15,505 nucleotides of DNA from JBBAGE01 sp041655055 (lineage in GTDB: Bacteria > Pseudomonadota > Alphaproteobacteria > Rhodobacterales > Rhodobacteraceae): positions 1 to 15,505 of the forward strand of contig JBBAGE010000041.1 in NCBI GenBank assembly GCA_041655055.1, in the 5' to 3' direction. Made by a program: the position numbers and the translations under genes. The notes under the pieces are model-generated. The model was given only the letters and a program-made list of their open reading frames with translations, made no database searches and had not been told where the DNA came from. Shown here piece after piece: positions 1 to 7,100 of the stretch (positions are counted from its first letter, which is position 1; each line of letters opens with the position of its first letter).

Positions 1-459
1 CAACACCAGCGGCCGACGCTGCAACAGCATCCGCGCCAGCGCCACCCGGCTTTGCTGCCCGCCTGACAGCGCGCCCGGTTTGCGCGCCCCGAGCCCCGCC
101 AGCCCGACGCGGGCCAGCGCCGCATCGACCGCAGCCCAATCGGCGCGCGCCAGCCGCATATCGGGCCGCAGCCCCAGCGCCACATTTTGCGCGGCGGACA
201 GATGCGGAAACAGGTTATTATCCTGAAAAATCATCGATATCGGTCGCGCGCCGGGGGGCGTATCGGTGATATCGCGCCCCTGCCACAGCACCCGGCCACG
301 CGCAGGCGCGAAAAACCCGGCGATCACCGCCAGCAATGTCGATTTACCCGCGCCCGAAGGCCCGATCACCGCCACCAGCGCGCCGGGGTCAATCGCGAAA
401 TTCGCGCGCAGCTCGAACCCGCCGGCATAGGTGATTTCCAACCCCTCAAGCGTCAGCAT
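1..459 (-). CDS. thiQ: Thiamine ABC transporter ATP-binding protein ThiQ (3' part cut by window edge)
   Basis: This is the ATPase of the thiamine/TPP importer; it would dimerise on the cytoplasmic face of ThiP and power uptake of substrate delivered by ThiB. The first 153 residues are visible. They hold Walker A GPSGAGKST (33-41), the Q-loop in IFQDNN (Q79) and the ABC signature LSGGQQSRVALAR (131-143). Walker B begins at the window edge (LVL), so the last third is missing from view rather than broken. The ATG at 459 is supported by GGAGGG seven bases upstream (467-472), inside the end of thiP. The start overlaps the thiP stop by 14 bp, which indicates translational coupling. Identification as ThiQ rather than another ABC ATPase rests mainly on the neighbouring thiB and thiP. 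Confidence 0.93.
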   Translation of the reverse strand, partial: MLTLEGLEITYAGGFELRANFAIDPGALVAVIGPSGAGKSTLLAVIAGFFAPARGRVLWQGRDITDTPPGARPISMIFQDNNLFPHLSAAQNVALGLRPDMRLARADWAAVDAALARVGLAGLGARKPGALSGGQQSRVALARMLLQRRPLVL

Positions 460-2017
460 CCACGCGCCCTCCGCGATCAAACAGCCAGAAAATGCCCAGA
501 CTCAGCCCCAAAAGCAGCACCCCGGCCGCGGCCGCATCGTCCAGCCGATATGCCGCCATCAGCCGATACATCTGCAACGGCAGCGTCGCCGCATCGGGCG
601 CCCCAAAAAGCGCGATCACCCCCAGATCCCCCATCGACAGTGCCGCCGCCAGCCCTGCCGAAAATCCCAACGGGCGGCGCAATCGCGGCCACCAGACCAG
701 CCGCAACCCGGCCCAAGACCCCATCGCCAGCGATTGCACCAGCGGGCCAAACCGCTGATCGACCTCGGCAATTGCGGGCACCAAGGCGCGCATCGCAAAG
801 GGCAGCGCCATGGCCGCATTCACCACGACCGTGATCGGCAAGACCCAGGCCACCGGGTTTACCAGCGGAAACATCACGATATAAAGCCCCGTTCCCATCA
901 CCAGCGGCGATGCCGCGATGCTTAGAAACCCGATGATTTCCGCCACCGCCCCGCCCCGGCGCAGGCGCACCGCGCTTGCGGCCAGTGGCAGCGCCAGCAT
1001 CATGCACAGCACCGCCGCGGCCACCGCCATGATCATCGATCGCCCCGCCGCCTGCCATACGCTTGCCGGCAGTTCCGCCACGCCGCCCAATCCGCGCGCC
1101 ACGATCACCGCCAGCGGCAGGATCAGAAAAACCGCCGCCGCCAGAATCGCCAGCGCATCGATGCCCCGCGCCAACCCGCCGCCCGGCACATGGCGCGCCA
1201 CCACCCGGTCCAATCCCCCGCCATGCACCCGTGGCACCCGCACCCAGATCGCCGCCAGCGCCGCCAGCGCGCAGATCGCGAATTGCACCAGCCCCAGCCG
1301 CGCCGCTGCGCCCAGATCGAAATCAAAGCGAAACGCCTGATAGATCGCCAGTTCCACCGTTGTCGCCGCAGGCCCCCCGCCCAGCGCCAGCGCCACGGCA
1401 AAGGATGTGGTGCAGATCACGAAAATCACCGCCAGCGCGCCGGGCACGATTTCGCGCAGCATCGGCGCCTCGACCACCCGAAACATGTCGCGCGGGCCAA
1501 AGCCCAGCATCGCCGCCAGACGGAAATGTTCGCCCGGGATCGCCATCCACCCTTGCAAGATCAACCGCGTCGCCAAGGGCAGATTGAAAAAAACATGTGC
1601 AATCAGAATACCTTGCAGCCCGTATATCGTGAAATCCGGCAGGCCGAGCGCCCGCAGCCCCGCGTTGACAAAGCCGCTATGGCCGAACACCGCCACCAGC
1701 CCCAGCACCGCCACGATGACCGGCAGGATGAACGGCGCCCCCATCAGCGCCACCAGCGCCCGCCGGCCCGCAAAGCTGCGCCGCGCCAGCGCGCGCGCCA
1801 CCGGCACCGCCAGCGCGACCGAGATCAGCGCCGAAAGCGCCGCCTGCTTCACGGTAAACGCCACCGCCTGCCATGCTGCCGGGCCAAGCATGCCCGCGCC
1901 TTCGGCCCGCCAGGCGACCGCGCCCAGCGTGCCCAGCGTCAGCACAAGGATCAGCGCGGCCGAAACCGCGCCTGCCAGCGTCAGCGGCGCGTTCAGCGCG
2001 ACAATGCGGCGCGCCAT
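446..2017 (-). CDS. thiP: Thiamine ABC transporter permease ThiP
   Basis: This is the inner-membrane channel of the thiamine/TPP importer. It is a single chain carrying two permease halves, as is usual for ThiP. From the ATG at 2017 it is 523 residues, close to the family's usual size. Hydrophobic segments run throughout. Each half has a cytoplasmic EAA-type loop that would contact ThiQ: EHFRLAAMLGFGPRDMFRVV in the first half, and the segment around QRFGPLVQSLAMGSWAG in the second. The frame stays open to 2113, but the extra 32 residues are Arg/Pro/Ser-rich, do not look like permease and lie inside thiB, so I chose MARRIVALNAPL as the start. That start overlaps the thiB end by 25 bp, with GGAAG just upstream. 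The 3' end overlaps thiQ by 14 bp. Confidence 0.93.
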   Translation of the reverse strand: MARRIVALNAPLTLAGAVSAALILVLTLGTLGAVAWRAEGAGMLGPAAWQAVAFTVKQAALSALISVALAVPVARALARRSFAGRRALVALMGAPFILPVIVAVLGLVAVFGHSGFVNAGLRALGLPDFTIYGLQGILIAHVFFNLPLATRLILQGWMAIPGEHFRLAAMLGFGPRDMFRVVEAPMLREIVPGALAVIFVICTTSFAVALALGGGPAATTVELAIYQAFRFDFDLGAAARLGLVQFAICALAALAAIWVRVPRVHGGGLDRVVARHVPGGGLARGIDALAILAAAVFLILPLAVIVARGLGGVAELPASVWQAAGRSMIMAVAAAVLCMMLALPLAASAVRLRRGGAVAEIIGFLSIAASPLVMGTGLYIVMFPLVNPVAWVLPITVVVNAAMALPFAMRALVPAIAEVDQRFGPLVQSLAMGSWAGLRLVWWPRLRRPLGFSAGLAAALSMGDLGVIALFGAPDAATLPLQMYRLMAAYRLDDAAAAGVLLLGLSLGIFWLFDRGGRVDADA

Positions 2018-2979
2018 TCTTCCAATGCCGGCGCGCGCATGGCTTCGGCTACATCCTCGGAATGGAAAAATGCGTGATCGGGCCGGGGCAGATCGCGGAA
2101 TGCTTGGGGCCAATCCTCGGGCGCGATGGCGGATGGATAGGACCAGTTGCCCTCGGGGATCAGGGTCTGAAATGCGTCGCTGAGGATAAACGCCATGAAC
2201 GCATCGGCCAATTCGGGCTGATCGGTATGGGCGATCCTGCCGGCCAGTTCGATCATCATATAGTGGCCTTCGTCGAAAATCGCCGCAGATTTGGTGTGAT
2301 CATCCTCGGCCACGATGTGATAGGCGGGCGATGTCGTGAACGAAAGCACCATATCGGCCTCGCCATCGGTGAACATGCCATAGGCTTCGGTCCAGCCCTG
2401 GGTGACCGTCACGATTTTCGGTGCCAACCGTTCCCAGGCCGCACCCGCCGCATCGCCATAAAGTTCCTTGACCCACAGCAACAGCGCCAGCCCGGAAATC
2501 GAGCTGCGCGGATCCTGGATCACCACGCGCAGATCATCGGGTGCGTCCAGCAGGGCCTCAAAACTCGTGGGGGGGGCGGGTAGCCGGGTGTTGTCATAGA
2601 CAAAGGCCACATAGCTCCAATCATAGGGCAAAAACGTGTCATCCACCCAGTCGATCGGCAGTTCCAGCGCGGCATTATCCTGCCTATGGGGCGCAAACAG
2701 CCCCGATGCGCGCGCCCGCGCCGTAAGGTCGGTATCCAGCCCGATCGCCACATCGGCATTGGTCCGCGCGCCCTCCAGCAACAGGCGCGGCAGCACATCG
2801 CCGGTCACATATTCCAGCGTGCAGCCACATTCGGCCTCAAACCCGGCCTTGATCGCCGGGCCTGGCCCCCATTCCGAGGCGAAATAATCGGGCGCGTAAA
2901 CGGTCAGCCTGGGCGTATCGGCCAATGCGGGCGCAAGCGCCGTCAGCACGATACCCGCAGCGATAGGGATGACTTTCAT
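1993..2979 (-). CDS. thiB: Thiamine/TPP periplasmic binding protein ThiB
   Basis: This is the periplasmic receptor that captures thiamine, TMP or TPP and hands it to ThiP. It has 328 residues, the usual ThiB length. A Sec signal peptide fills residues 1-20 (one Lys, a hydrophobic core, then ALA before D21). Features typical of ThiB follow: YAPDYFASEWGPGPAIKAGF, CGCTLEY, ADVAIGLDTDL, PYDWSYVAFVYD, VVIQDPRSSISGLALLLWVK, GWTEAYGMFTDGEADMVLS, TTSPAYHI, and PEGNWSYP near the C-terminus. These match the Enterobacteria-type protein as I recall it. The ATG at 2979 has AGGAG six bases upstream. It is the first gene of thiBPQ and lies directly behind a TPP riboswitch that can bury this AGGAG, so expression should fall when TPP is plentiful. 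Confidence 0.95.
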   Translation of the reverse strand: MKVIPIAAGIVLTALAPALADTPRLTVYAPDYFASEWGPGPAIKAGFEAECGCTLEYVTGDVLPRLLLEGARTNADVAIGLDTDLTARARASGLFAPHRQDNAALELPIDWVDDTFLPYDWSYVAFVYDNTRLPAPPTSFEALLDAPDDLRVVIQDPRSSISGLALLLWVKELYGDAAGAAWERLAPKIVTVTQGWTEAYGMFTDGEADMVLSFTTSPAYHIVAEDDHTKSAAIFDEGHYMMIELAGRIAHTDQPELADAFMAFILSDAFQTLIPEGNWSYPSAIAPEDWPQAFRDLPRPDHAFFHSEDVAEAMRAPALEEWRAALSR

Positions 2980-2983
2980 GACA

Positions 2984-3013
2984 TGCTCCTGTCAAATTGC
3001 GGGCGGAGCAAGG
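2984..3013 (-). promoter_or_regulatory. Expression platform of the TPP riboswitch: anti-SD/SD switch
   Basis: The segment TGCTCC (mRNA sense, 3010-3005) is complementary to GGAGCA (2989-2984), which contains the thiB Shine-Dalgarno. This gives a 6-bp stem with a 15-nt loop that would block ribosome binding. The larger element CCTTGCTCCGCC (3013-3002) is also complementary to the aptamer's 3' strand GGCGGAGGGAAGG (3048-3036): seven contiguous pairs plus four more across a small internal loop. The two pairings exclude each other. A third hairpin (GGCGC/GCGCC, 3017-3030) sits between aptamer and switch. The pairings are read from the sequence; the ON/OFF assignment is inferred from how translational TPP switches work. 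Confidence 0.7.
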
Positions 3014-3029
3014 ATTGGCGCGGCTGCGC

Positions 3030-3113
3030 CCTCGACCTTCCCTCCGCCGGTTCTAGCCGGTTCAGGTTCAACGGGTCCGCATATGCGTCTCAGCCCATCC
3101 GGGCACCCCGAGG
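3030..3113 (-). ncRNA. TPP riboswitch (THI element) aptamer
   Basis: This cis-acting RNA binds thiamine pyrophosphate in the 5' leader of thiBPQ. In mRNA sense it has the conserved THI-box order: CTGAGA in the J2/3 region (3093-3088), then ACCCGTTGAACCTGA (its GAACCTGA at 3069-3062), then the hairpin ACCGGCTAGAACCGG, and finally GGAGGGAA. P1 closes through CCTCG (3113-3109) with CGAGG (3034-3030). The ATG of thiB lies about 50 nt beyond the aptamer. The placement in front of a thiamine importer agrees with the family's role. Confidence 0.95.
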
Positions 3114-3120
3114 TGCGCAC

Positions 3121-3149
3121 AACCTAATCGCCCCCGCCCGCGACAGCAA
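3121..3149 (-). promoter_or_regulatory. Candidate sigma70-type promoter for thiBPQ
   Basis: On the minus strand TTGCTG (3149-3144) is followed by a 17-bp spacer and TAGGTT (3126-3121). The -10 match is weak, but initiation about 7 bp downstream would fall at about 3114, one base before the first P1 base of the TPP aptamer. That geometry is the main support. It was found by eye only. Confidence 0.4.
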
Positions 3150-3160
3150 GCCGAAACCGC

Positions 3161-3189
3161 TTGAGCCGTGGCGCAGGCCCCGCTAGACC
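3161..3189 (+). promoter_or_regulatory. Candidate promoter for aroC
   Basis: TTGAGC (3161-3166), a 17-bp spacer and TAGACC (3184-3189) give a weak sigma70-like pair on the plus strand. It is nearly back-to-back with the candidate thiB promoter. Initiation near 3196 would leave a leader of only about 15 nt, just enough to include the aroC Shine-Dalgarno. Another start site further upstream cannot be excluded. Confidence 0.3.
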
Positions 3190-3210
3190 CTTGCGACAAA
3201 GGAGTCCGCC

Positions 3211-4317
3211 ATGAGCATCAACACATTCGGCCACCTGTTTCGCGTGACCACATGGGGCGAAAGCCACGGCCCGGCGCTGGGGGCGACCGTCGATGGCTGC
3301 CCACCGGGCGTGCATATCAGCGCCGAAATGCTGCAACACTGGCTCGACCGGCGCAAGCCGGGGCAGAACAAATATACCACCCAGCGGCGCGAAGCGGATG
3401 CGGTGGAAATCCTGTCGGGCGTTTATGAAGGCCAGACCACCGGCACGCCGATTCAGCTTTTGATCCGCAATACCGATCAGCGATCCAAGGATTATGGCGA
3501 TATTGCCGATAAATTTCGCCCAGGCCACGCGGATATCACCTATTGGCAGAAATATGGCATCCGCGATCCGCGCGGCGGCGGGCGGTCGTCGGCGCGTGAA
3601 ACTGCGGCGCGGGTGGCTGCGGGGGGCGTTGCGCGCGCGGCGCTGGCGGCGCTGGCGCCCGCGATCACCATCACCGGCTATATGACCCAGATCGGCCCGC
3701 ATCAGATCGACCGCAGCCGTTTCGACGCGGCGCAGATTGAACAAAACCCTTTCTGGGTGCCCGATGCGGTCGCGGCCGAACAATGGGCCGCTTACCTTGA
3801 CGGGCTGCGCAAATCCGGCAATTCCGTCGGCGCCGTGATCGAGGTGATCGCAAGCGGTGTGCCCGCCGGGCTGGGCGCACCGATCTATGGCAAGCTCGAC
3901 ACCGATCTGGCCGCCGCGATGATGAGCATCAATGCCGTCAAAGGCGTTGAAATCGGCGAAGGCATGGCCGCCGCCGCGCTGACGGGCGATGCGAATGCGG
4001 ATGAAATCAGCCTCGGCGCCGATGGGCAGCCGCGCTATGGGTCGAACCATGCGGGCGGCGTGCTGGGGGGCATTTCTACGGGGCAGGATTTGGTGGTGCG
4101 TTTCGCGGTCAAGCCGACTTCGTCGATCCTGACGCCGCGCCAGACGATCACGCGCAGCGGCGAGGCGGCCGAAATCATCACCAAGGGCCGGCATGATCCC
4201 TGTGTCGGTATCCGCGCCGTGCCGGTGGGCGAGGCGATGATGGCCTGTGTGCTGCTGGATCATCTGTTGCTGCACCGGGGCCAGATTGGCGACGGGCCGC
4301 GCGGCGCGATCGGGTAG
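3211..4317 (+). CDS. aroC: Chorismate synthase AroC
   Basis: This cytoplasmic, FMN-dependent enzyme converts 5-enolpyruvylshikimate-3-phosphate to chorismate, the last step of the shikimate pathway and the branch point to aromatic amino acids, folate and quinones. Its 368 residues are the usual length. All three family signatures are present: WGESHG (15-20), DPRGGGRSSARETAARVAAG (119-138), and RSGEAAEIITKGRHDPCVGI in the C-terminal part. The ATG at 3211 follows AAAGGAG (3198-3204) with a 6-base gap. The gene stands alone on the plus strand, divergent from thiBPQ and convergent with the glycan cluster, 44 bp from its last gene. There is no obvious functional link to either neighbour. Confidence 0.97.
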   Translation: MSINTFGHLFRVTTWGESHGPALGATVDGCPPGVHISAEMLQHWLDRRKPGQNKYTTQRREADAVEILSGVYEGQTTGTPIQLLIRNTDQRSKDYGDIADKFRPGHADITYWQKYGIRDPRGGGRSSARETAARVAAGGVARAALAALAPAITITGYMTQIGPHQIDRSRFDAAQIEQNPFWVPDAVAAEQWAAYLDGLRKSGNSVGAVIEVIASGVPAGLGAPIYGKLDTDLAAAMMSINAVKGVEIGEGMAAAALTGDANADEISLGADGQPRYGSNHAGGVLGGISTGQDLVVRFAVKPTSSILTPRQTITRSGEAAEIITKGRHDPCVGIRAVPVGEAMMACVLLDHLLLHRGQIGDGPRGAIG

Positions 4318-4326
4318 GCGAAACAT

Positions 4327-4342
4327 GCGCGCCAGCGCGCGC
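4327..4342. terminator. Hairpin between convergent genes; possible weak bidirectional terminator
   Basis: GCGCGC, a four-base loop (CAGC on the plus strand) and GCGCGC form a perfect 6-bp stem, extendable by one T-A pair. It lies in the 44-bp gap where aroC and the minus-strand cluster converge. Neither side has a run of T, so classical intrinsic termination is doubtful. The position is the main reason to list it. Confidence 0.35.
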
Positions 4343-4361
4343 AATATACGAAACAATCGGG

Positions 4362-5999
4362 TCATGCCGCGCCCCTGAACCGTCGGGCGAGCCGCGCAAT
4401 CAGGCCCTGTCCGCGCAGCCGGGCCTCGGCCTGTTGCCAGCCATCGTTGAATCCCTGATCAAAACCGGCATCGAACCCGGCGCGGTGGCTGTGTTCCAGC
4501 GCGCCGTCCATCTGCCCCGCGGCCCAACTGGCCAGATGCGCCATCCGCGCCTCGCTTTCAAACGGGCCGGGGGCGTTCAGATGCCGGGCGAGCGCGCGAT
4601 AGCGGGCCTCAAGCTTGACGAAATTGCGGGGCAATTCGGCGGTATTGGTTAAAACGATGGTCAGAAAACCGGCATCTGCCGCCACATGTGCCAGCCGTTC
4701 GGGCGCGGGCCAATCGGCCAGCAACCGCGCGGCAAGCCCCGCCCGCGCCCAAACGACGCCGGCATCCGACCGCAATCCGGGCGGATGATCTGCCTCGGCC
4801 CGCGGGCCATGGCTGCGGATCACCGGCAGGCCCAGCCCGACATGCGGCGTGACAAAATGCGCCTGCGCGCCCGCCACCACCGCGCCATCGCGGGCCAGAT
4901 GCGCCATGCCATAGGCAAAATCGTGCAAAGCGCCGGGGCGGATGCGGGCCACGAGCACGGCGCGCGCGGGGTTGGTTTCGGGCGATGGCGGCAAAATCAT
5001 CGGATGTCCCGCCAAATGCGCCGCCAGCCCTGCGGCGCCCGGCCCGTTCAGCGTCAGCCGTATCGGCGCCGTGATCGCAGCCGCAAAGGCGGCGCAATCG
5101 CGCGCATCAAGCGGGGCAGTGATCCGGGCCTGCAACTCGGCCACGGCCGGGGGCGCGCCGCTGCGGCCGTCGGCAAGGATATAAAGCAGGTCGGCATTTT
5201 GATAAATCACCCAAGGATCGGCCGTGCCACGCACCGATTCCCACGCCAGATCGGGGGCAAATCCCCGCTCTGCCGCCAGTTCCAACGCGCGGCGCGGATT
5301 GGCGCCCGACGCATCGCCATAGGCCACCGGTTCGTGAAAGAACAGCCGCCGTTTCAGGATCGGCAGGCCACGGGCGATATGATCGGCGGCCTCGTCATAG
5401 GCCGGATAGGCGGCGGTGCCCGGCTCCAGCCACGACGCATGGCGATAGCCGCGCACGGCAAAATGCGCGGTGAACCGGCTTTCATGGTGCAAAACCGAAT
5501 CGTGATAAGAGCCGATTTCGGGCATTTCCTGCCAATAGCGGCGAAAATCCGGGCTGTGCAGCATCGGCGCGCGAATGCTGATCCAATGTGAATTCAGGTG
5601 ATAATCCATCCGCCCGCTGCCGGTGAACGGGTTGGGCGCCACCGCGTCATGGGCCGAAAGCCCCCAGAAATCGACATCCTGCGCGCGCGCCCATTCAAAT
5701 ATCGGCGCGAAACTGTTGACCGGGCCGAAAAACGTGTAATTGGCCAGCGTCAATTCACCTATTCGGGCGAAAGTGGCAGGATCGATCCGGGCCATCGCAT
5801 CCGCATAAGCGCCGACATCGAAACCGGAATTTGCGCGTTCCTGCACGATATCGGCCGCATCCAGCCCCGCGCGCGTGATCGGACCGTTCGAGACCACGTG
5901 GATCACGTCAAACCACGGCCGTAACGCCGCCAGCAAAACGGTGATATAGCGATCCACCCGGCCCAGAGGATGGTAAATGAAATAGATCAGATACCGCAT
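4362..5999 (-). CDS. RgpF-like (rhamnan synthesis F family) glycan protein B
   Basis: The protein has 545 residues and no signal peptide; it is probably cytoplasmic or membrane-associated. The N-terminal 200 or so residues resemble the rhamnan synthesis F (RgpF) domain: HVVSNG (34-39), ERANSGFDVGAYADAM (54-69), NYTFFGPVNSF (87-97), DFWGLSAHD (110-118) and HLNSHWISIR (134-143). RgpF-type proteins act in building rhamnose-containing surface polysaccharides; the exact linkage made here cannot be read. The middle (about 280-480) matches nothing I recognise. Near the C-terminus is a short four-residue periodicity, AGFDAGFDQGFNDGW, followed by a basic tail (LIARLARRFRG). The start lies 3 bp behind the stop of sulfotransferase-like gene B, with AGGCGG upstream, so the two are surely co-translated. 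It is the last gene of the cluster. The family call is firm for the N-terminal domain only. Confidence 0.8.
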   Translation of the reverse strand: MRYLIYFIYHPLGRVDRYITVLLAALRPWFDVIHVVSNGPITRAGLDAADIVQERANSGFDVGAYADAMARIDPATFARIGELTLANYTFFGPVNSFAPIFEWARAQDVDFWGLSAHDAVAPNPFTGSGRMDYHLNSHWISIRAPMLHSPDFRRYWQEMPEIGSYHDSVLHHESRFTAHFAVRGYRHASWLEPGTAAYPAYDEAADHIARGLPILKRRLFFHEPVAYGDASGANPRRALELAAERGFAPDLAWESVRGTADPWVIYQNADLLYILADGRSGAPPAVAELQARITAPLDARDCAAFAAAITAPIRLTLNGPGAAGLAAHLAGHPMILPPSPETNPARAVLVARIRPGALHDFAYGMAHLARDGAVVAGAQAHFVTPHVGLGLPVIRSHGPRAEADHPPGLRSDAGVVWARAGLAARLLADWPAPERLAHVAADAGFLTIVLTNTAELPRNFVKLEARYRALARHLNAPGPFESEARMAHLASWAAGQMDGALEHSHRAGFDAGFDQGFNDGWQQAEARLRGQGLIARLARRFRGAA

Positions 6000-6002
6000 G
6001 AT

Positions 6003-7046
6003 CTAGGCCGCCTGCGATTGGGCGGCGCAGGCTTGCGCCAGCATGGATTCATACGCGCTGATCTGCGCGTTGATGCCGCTGGTCGGGCCGATGCCGGGTG
6101 GTTTGCAGCCGGTTTCGCGCACCAATGCGCGCAGCAGCGCCAGCCGCCGGGCGGGCGGCATCGCCGGCGTCAGCGGATCGTCGCGCAGATCAGTGGCATT
6201 CAACCCCTGCAAAACCGGCCAGAGCGCGGCGGCCCGCCGATTCGCGCCGGCATGGCGGGCGGCAAAATCCAGCCGCGCCGCGGGCGTAAACCCGGTAAAC
6301 GGTGCAGGATCACAAAGCCCGGCCAGCACCCCGGCAAACAACGTATTGAACCGGGGGTATAGATCGGGCGGCACGCGGCGCAGGCCCCGCATGAACATAA
6401 TCGCCTCACCTGGAAGCGAGGGGTTAAATCGTTCGGGCGGCGGTCCGTCAAACGCCGGCAGGCCAAGCAGCGCAAGCGCCTGTGCACAGTTCTGGCCGCC
6501 GCGATAAAGCCCGACGCGCAGGTTTTCCGCCCCGAATGATGCCGCCCATATCGCCAGAAAATCCGCCGCATGCAGCCGTTCCCGCGTGGCCTGCGCCGCC
6601 AGAAACGCTGCGAAATCATGGCGATAGCCGCCGCGCACCGCCTGAGCATACATGGATTCGGCCCATTGATCCTGCTGGCGCAAAAACACCAGAATCCGCA
6701 CATTAAACTGCGCCCGTAACCGCGCCAGAAACGGGGCACTGCGGGCGCTGTCATAGGAAAATTGTTCCTCGGATATCAAGGCATTGCGCAGATTTTGGCG
6801 CGAAATTTCCTGCGCCAGCATGGCCAGCGCGTGATCGCCGCCGTGCCCGCCATCGGCAAATTGCGCGCGCATCGCGGCATTGATATAGCGATGCTGGCTG
6901 CTGGTCGGCATCGGCGCGCGCATCGTGGCCGGATAATACAGCCCCTGCGCCGCAAGCCATGATCGCTGCCGCGCGCAGAAAACCTGCAGGCTGGTCGTGC
7001 CGGTTTTGGGCAGACCGATATGAATGTTCAACACCGAAACCGGCAC
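6003..7046 (-). CDS. Sulfotransferase-like protein B
   Basis: This is a predicted cytosolic transferase that would move a sulfuryl group from PAPS to an acceptor, here probably a glycan judging by context. From the GTG at 7046 it has 347 residues. The 5'-phosphosulfate loop is IGLPKTGTTSLQ (10-21), and a 3'-phosphate-binding-like segment is VFLRQQDQWAESMY (R123, S131). ISEEQFSY (91-98) lies where protein A has LSAEGF. I prefer GTG 7046 because AGGGG sits nine bases upstream. The in-frame ATG at 7076 (357 residues) has no visible Shine-Dalgarno and lies in the loop of a hairpin. The gene follows the RTX gene and runs into RgpF-like gene B after 3 bp. Overall similarity to protein A is limited outside the motifs. 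Substrate is unknown; an unrelated P-loop transferase is possible but less likely. Confidence 0.75.
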   Translation of the reverse strand: MPVSVLNIHIGLPKTGTTSLQVFCARQRSWLAAQGLYYPATMRAPMPTSSQHRYINAAMRAQFADGGHGGDHALAMLAQEISRQNLRNALISEEQFSYDSARSAPFLARLRAQFNVRILVFLRQQDQWAESMYAQAVRGGYRHDFAAFLAAQATRERLHAADFLAIWAASFGAENLRVGLYRGGQNCAQALALLGLPAFDGPPPERFNPSLPGEAIMFMRGLRRVPPDLYPRFNTLFAGVLAGLCDPAPFTGFTPAARLDFAARHAGANRRAAALWPVLQGLNATDLRDDPLTPAMPPARRLALLRALVRETGCKPPGIGPTSGINAQISAYESMLAQACAAQSQAA

Positions 7047-7060
7047 AGCATCATTCCCCT

Positions 7061-7091
7061 GATTCGTCCGCCCCATCTGACCAGACGAATC
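7061..7091 (-). other. Stem-loop between the RTX gene and sulfotransferase-like gene B
   Basis: In mRNA sense GATTCGTC (7091-7084) pairs perfectly with GACGAATC (7068-7061): 8 bp around a 15-nt loop. It begins 9 nt after the RTX stop codon and ends directly before the AGGGG that I assign to the GTG start at 7046. The loop contains the alternative ATG (7076). No U-run follows, so it is more likely an mRNA-processing, stability or attenuation element than a strong terminator. Confidence 0.6.
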
Positions 7092-7100
7092 TTAAGAAAC

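Noticed and set aside
2018..2113. 32-residue N-terminal extension of ThiP
   Set aside because: It lies entirely inside thiB in another frame and is Arg/Pro/Ser-rich. The permease-like sequence starts at the ATG at 2017.
2976..2984. Two-codon upstream frame ATG-TCA-TGA overlapping the thiB start
   Set aside because: Its ATG lies only about one base after the Shine-Dalgarno, too close for initiation, so it is probably chance.
3017..3030. GGCGC/GCGCC hairpin behind the TPP aptamer as an intrinsic terminator
   Set aside because: It is followed by AATCCTTGC rather than a U-run, and a clear ribosome-site switch is present downstream, so translational control is the better explanation.
3124..4365. 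413-codon open frame on the minus strand opposite aroC
   Set aside because: It is antisense to a complete, motif-perfect AroC. Its product is Arg/Ala/Gly/His-rich as expected for GC-rich shadow frames, and it resembles no family I know.
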